From: Geomonas limicola
GTDB lineage: Bacteria > Desulfobacterota > Desulfuromonadia > Geobacterales > Geobacteraceae
Length of the DNA: 64,000 nucleotides
NCBI RefSeq assembly: GCF_014193675.1
Contig: NZ_BLXZ01000004.1
Location: forward strand, 186,001 to 250,000
Reading direction: 5' to 3'
Shown: one piece after another, positions 61,542 to 64,000 of the stretch
Position numbering within the stretch: position 1 is the stretch's first letter
Layout: the number at the start of each line of letters is the position of its first letter
Notes under the pieces: generated by a model
Told to the model about the DNA's origin: nothing
The model's database searches: none
What the model saw: the letters and a program-made list of their open reading frames with translations, nothing else
Program-made: the position numbers and the translations under genes

Positions 61542-61730
61542 TGTGCACCACCTTTTTATGTTTTATTGCTAATTTTGACGAGAATACCAGATTGCCGGGC
61601 AGGTTGCCATACCTAAAGTGGGTAGCGCTCCGCCCTTTGCCCCTGAAACTACTTTACCCGAACTAACGGGAGAAGCACAATCGCTTCACTTACGCCGGGC
61701 GAAATGGTATGTATCGGGGAGGAGGTTGTC

Positions 61731-62252
61731 ATGGAAACCAGAAACCATTCGACCGTGTTCAGCGGTCTTGTAGTGGATATAGAGCAGATGGACGTGTTGA
61801 TCGGGAGCCAGGGGTGGTACACCTACCAGATCGTGCGCCATCCCGGAGGGGCCGCGGTGCTCCCGTTGCACGAGGACGGCAGCGTGACGCTGATCAGGCA
61901 GCTGCGCCCGGCCGTGGGCGAGTTCCTGCTGGAACTCCCCGCGGGGCGGCTGGCGCCGGGTGAGGATCCCCAACTGGCCGCGGGGCGCGAACTGGTCGAG
62001 GAGACCGGATTGAGCGCCGGCACGCTCGAGTCACTGGGAGTCCTGCACTCCTCGCCCGGGGTCTTCGACGAGGTGATCCACCTGTACCTGGCCACCGGTC
62101 TCACCCAGGGGGAGGCGGAACCCGAGGACTACGAGGAGATCTCCTGCGTCCGGCTGCCGCTTGAAGAAGCCCTCAAGATGGCCGAAGAGGGCGCCATCAC
62201 CGACGGCAAGACCATCACCGCACTTTTGCGGGCGCGGAGGTACCTGCCATGA
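61731..62252 (+). CDS. NUDIX hydrolase, ADP-ribose pyrophosphatase-like
   Basis: 173 residues; ATG at 61731 after GGGGAGGAGG. The NUDIX box is complete (GRLAPGEDPQLAAGRELVEETGL: Gx5Ex7REUxEExGU). The layout, with a beta-rich N-terminal part and GVFDEVIHLYLATGL after the box, fits the ADP-ribose pyrophosphatase group. It overlaps the start of the pseudouridine synthase gene by 4 nt. Confidence 0.9.
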   Translation: METRNHSTVFSGLVVDIEQMDVLIGSQGWYTYQIVRHPGGAAVLPLHEDGSVTLIRQLRPAVGEFLLELPAGRLAPGEDPQLAAGRELVEETGLSAGTLESLGVLHSSPGVFDEVIHLYLATGLTQGEAEPEDYEEISCVRLPLEEALKMAEEGAITDGKTITALLRARRYLP

Positions 62253-63154
62253 TCCTGGTGGCGCGAGTGGGTGCGGAACTGGCGGGGCTGAGGCTGGACG
62301 ACGGGGTGAAGCAGCTTTTTCCCCAGTACTCCAAAGGGGAGATCAGGCGGGTGATCGACTGGGGGGGGTGCAGCCTCGGCCAGCTTACGGTGCGGGTCGC
62401 CTCGCGGACCCTGAAGGAGGGTGACGAGATTGCCTTCGGGGTCATGGAGCCGGAGCGCTGTATCGATCTGGCCTACCAGAAGGGGGACCTGCTCTACGAG
62501 GACAAGGATTTTCTGGCGGTGCACAAGGCGGTCGGCTTCAACAGCCAGCGCACCCCCTACCAGCTCAAGGGGACCGTCGAGTACGCCGTGGATATGTACC
62601 TGAAGAGCATCGGGCTCAAGGAGCCGGCGCGGGTGGTGCACCGCCTGGACCGCGGCACCAGCGGGGTGATGTTCTTCCCCAAGAACAAGCAGGCAGCGAC
62701 CCTCATCTCGCGACTTCTGAAAGAAGGGAAAGTGCAGAAAACCTACTGGGCACTGGTCTCGGGCTCCCCCGACCTGCCCCAGTGGAAGGTGGACGCCCCG
62801 ATCGACAAGCTGAGCAAGTTCCGCTACGGCGTTTCCCCGTCCGGCCGACCGGCGTGCACCGTCTTCACGGTACTCGCCGAGGCGGGGGGGGTGACGGCCC
62901 TTGAGGCGAAGCCGCTCACCGGGCGGACCCACCAGATCCGGGTCCATTTGAAGCACAGCGGCTTCCCGATCATCGGGGACGAGAGCTACGGGGGAATTCC
63001 CGCGCCCCGGATGATGCTGCACTGCCGCAGCATGCGCTTTACCGGCCCGAGGGGGAGGCTCATCGAGGCGGTGGCCCCCATCGACGCCGATTTCGCAGCG
63101 CTGGCCCCCGAACTGGAGCAGGTGGTTGAGGGTGCCACCGGCGGCGACGCATAA
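62249..63154 (+). CDS. RluA-family pseudouridine synthase
   Basis: 301 residues. A short S4-like N-terminus (LDDGVKQLFPQYSKGEIRRVIDWGGCSLGQLTV) precedes the catalytic domain with HRLDRGTSG (catalytic Asp) and GRTHQIRVHLKHSGFPIIGDESYG. It modifies uridine in rRNA or tRNA; whether it is RluC, RluD or TruC type cannot be said by eye. Translationally coupled to the NUDIX gene. Confidence 0.92.
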   Translation: MILVARVGAELAGLRLDDGVKQLFPQYSKGEIRRVIDWGGCSLGQLTVRVASRTLKEGDEIAFGVMEPERCIDLAYQKGDLLYEDKDFLAVHKAVGFNSQRTPYQLKGTVEYAVDMYLKSIGLKEPARVVHRLDRGTSGVMFFPKNKQAATLISRLLKEGKVQKTYWALVSGSPDLPQWKVDAPIDKLSKFRYGVSPSGRPACTVFTVLAEAGGVTALEAKPLTGRTHQIRVHLKHSGFPIIGDESYGGIPAPRMMLHCRSMRFTGPRGRLIEAVAPIDADFAALAPELEQVVEGATGGDA

Positions 63155-63259
63155 CCTCACGGGTTGTGCGGAAATCTTTGACTATCACGCCGGATTGTCG
63201 TACATGTACTGTCACAATAGGTGAATTACTGCCATAGCATTCAGCTGCAGGAGGGTCTT

Positions 63260-63766
63260 ATGAAGAAAATGTTGAGGATCGTGTTCCCCGTGGTGTTCGC
63301 CGTTGCCTGTGCGTTCTCGGTCTGGGCCAATGAACCGGCCGGTGCTCCTGCTGGCTGCGACAAGTGCCCGAAGGCGCAGCAGGCTGCTGCCGCTCCGGCC
63401 CAGGATGCGAAGGGTGCCGGGTGCGAGCACTGCCCCAAAATGCAGGCGGGAAAACCGTGCGCAGAGAAGGGGTGCGACAAAATGGCTGCGGCCGGCTGCG
63501 AGAACTGCCCGAAGATGAAGGCGGCTGCCGGTAAGCCCTGCTGCGACAAGGAAGCCAAGGCTGCGGCGGGTTGCGAGAACTGCCCGAAGATGAAAGGCGC
63601 CGAAGGGAAGCCGTGCTGCGACAAAGGGGCCAAGGCTGCCGGTGCGGGATGTGAGAAGTGTGCCAAGATGAAAGAGGGAGCTGCCAAAGCTGGCTGCGAC
63701 AAGTGCGCCAAGATGCAAAAGAAACAGGCTCAGCCTTGCTGCGACAAGAAGGACAAGAAAGAGTAG
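63260..63766 (+). CDS. Secreted cysteine-rich repeat protein
   Basis: 168 residues; ATG at 63260 after CAGGAGG. A signal peptide (MKKMLRIVFPVVFAVACAFSVWA) is followed by about seven imperfect repeats of the types GCENCPKMK, GKPCCDK and GCDKCAKM, giving more than 20 cysteines spaced as CxxC or CC, interspersed with Ala/Lys. CxxCP is not a haem site because no His follows. It is probably a periplasmic or surface metal-binding protein; function inferred only from composition. Confidence 0.8.
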   Translation: MKKMLRIVFPVVFAVACAFSVWANEPAGAPAGCDKCPKAQQAAAAPAQDAKGAGCEHCPKMQAGKPCAEKGCDKMAAAGCENCPKMKAAAGKPCCDKEAKAAAGCENCPKMKGAEGKPCCDKGAKAAGAGCEKCAKMKEGAAKAGCDKCAKMQKKQAQPCCDKKDKKE

Positions 63767-63787
63767 CCGATGACGCGAGGTGGCCGG

Positions 63788-64000
63788 TCAGGAGACCGGC
63801 CACTTCGTAGTGTGCGGGTCGAAGGACAGCCCGCCGCCAGCGGCAGGACCCCGCAAGAGAGCCCGCACGGGCGCCCCGTCTCCCCCCTTGACCTTGATCG
63901 GCAGGCAGATCAGTTCATACTCCCCCGGATCGATCCCCTCCAGGTTCAGCCCCTCGATGACCAGCACGTCGTTTTCCAGAAGCGTCCGGTGCACCGTTCC
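63788..64000 (-). CDS. Cyclase-family (kynurenine-formamidase-like) protein, C-terminal part
   Basis: Partial: the frame is open at the right edge of the window. The visible 71 residues, GTVHRTLLENDVLVIEGLNLEGIDPGEYELICLPIKVKGGDGAPVRALL, match the C-terminus of the cyclase/metal-dependent hydrolase family. The metal-binding N-terminal motif would lie outside the window. Confidence 0.75.
   Translation of the reverse strand, partial: GTVHRTLLENDVLVIEGLNLEGIDPGEYELICLPIKVKGGDGAPVRALLRGPAAGGGLSFDPHTTKWPVS

Overview
The window looks like the chromosome of a Geobacteraceae-type anaerobe (Geobacter/Geomonas/Citrifermentans group). The backbone is GC-rich. It carries a selenocysteine formate dehydrogenase with an NrfD-type anchor, a nine-haem-plus c-type cytochrome, a tetrathionate-reductase-like molybdoenzyme, sigma-54 activators, several NarL-type regulators and a GGDEF protein. 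The genus is inferred from gene content and order only; no 16S gene is present.

Region 1 (0.5-12.4 kb) is a molybdenum/formate block. A Sec-containing fdnG (UGA at 1169 followed by a clear SECIS hairpin), fdnH, an NrfD-like anchor, fdhE, mobA, an OB-fold lipoprotein, moeA and a MoeA-periplasmic-binding-protein fusion together make, load and mature a periplasm-facing formate dehydrogenase. A few small genes of unknown role lie between. Region 2 (12.5-16.4 kb) holds an arsR-arsC-acr3 arsenic operon, whose arsR appears leaderless and which has two matching operators, then a 20-21 bp tandem repeat, an FN3-like protein and a CDF metal exporter. Region 3 (16.8-29.2 kb) is envelope redox and stress: a single-cysteine Trx-fold protein, a multihaem cytochrome, a Met/Gly-rich envelope locus (including a 29-codon lipoprotein) under apparent sigma-54-type control beside a ZraSR/NtrBC-like pair, and a TtrBA-like pair with no membrane subunit.

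Region 4 (29.7-52.5 kb) is a stack of integrative elements in the 3' end of tRNA-Ser(CGA). The intact tRNA is at 52458-52545 (minus). Near-identical 57-61 nt copies of its 3' half stand at 42493 and 35456, and a decayed copy may stand at 29739. The two right-hand elements each have a tyrosine integrase and their own paired arm-type repeats at both ends. The left element has lost its integrase, has a frameshifted AlpA and a relaxase stump, and carries AT-rich cargo: a bNACHT-type NTPase, a coiled-coil membrane protein and a four-TM protein fused to a GT51 glycosyltransferase. The middle element is a small satellite-like unit (int, AlpA, Toprim/DUF3631 primase-helicase, HTH, P63C protein). The right element has int, a small initiator-like gene, four 16-bp iterons, a 1317-residue STAND ATPase with a C-terminal PD-(D/E)XK nuclease, and a KAP NTPase. 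This is the best place in the window for undescribed anti-phage biology.

Region 5 (52.6-64 kb) returns to core chromosome: tadA, nikR, a diguanylate cyclase, two NarL-type regulators around a hybrid histidine kinase that is frameshifted in a G7 tract, an NDUFA9-like SDR, a rubrerythrin-like protein, SlyD, a NUDIX/RluA pair, a secreted cysteine-rich repeat protein, and the C-terminus of a cyclase-family protein that runs off the end.
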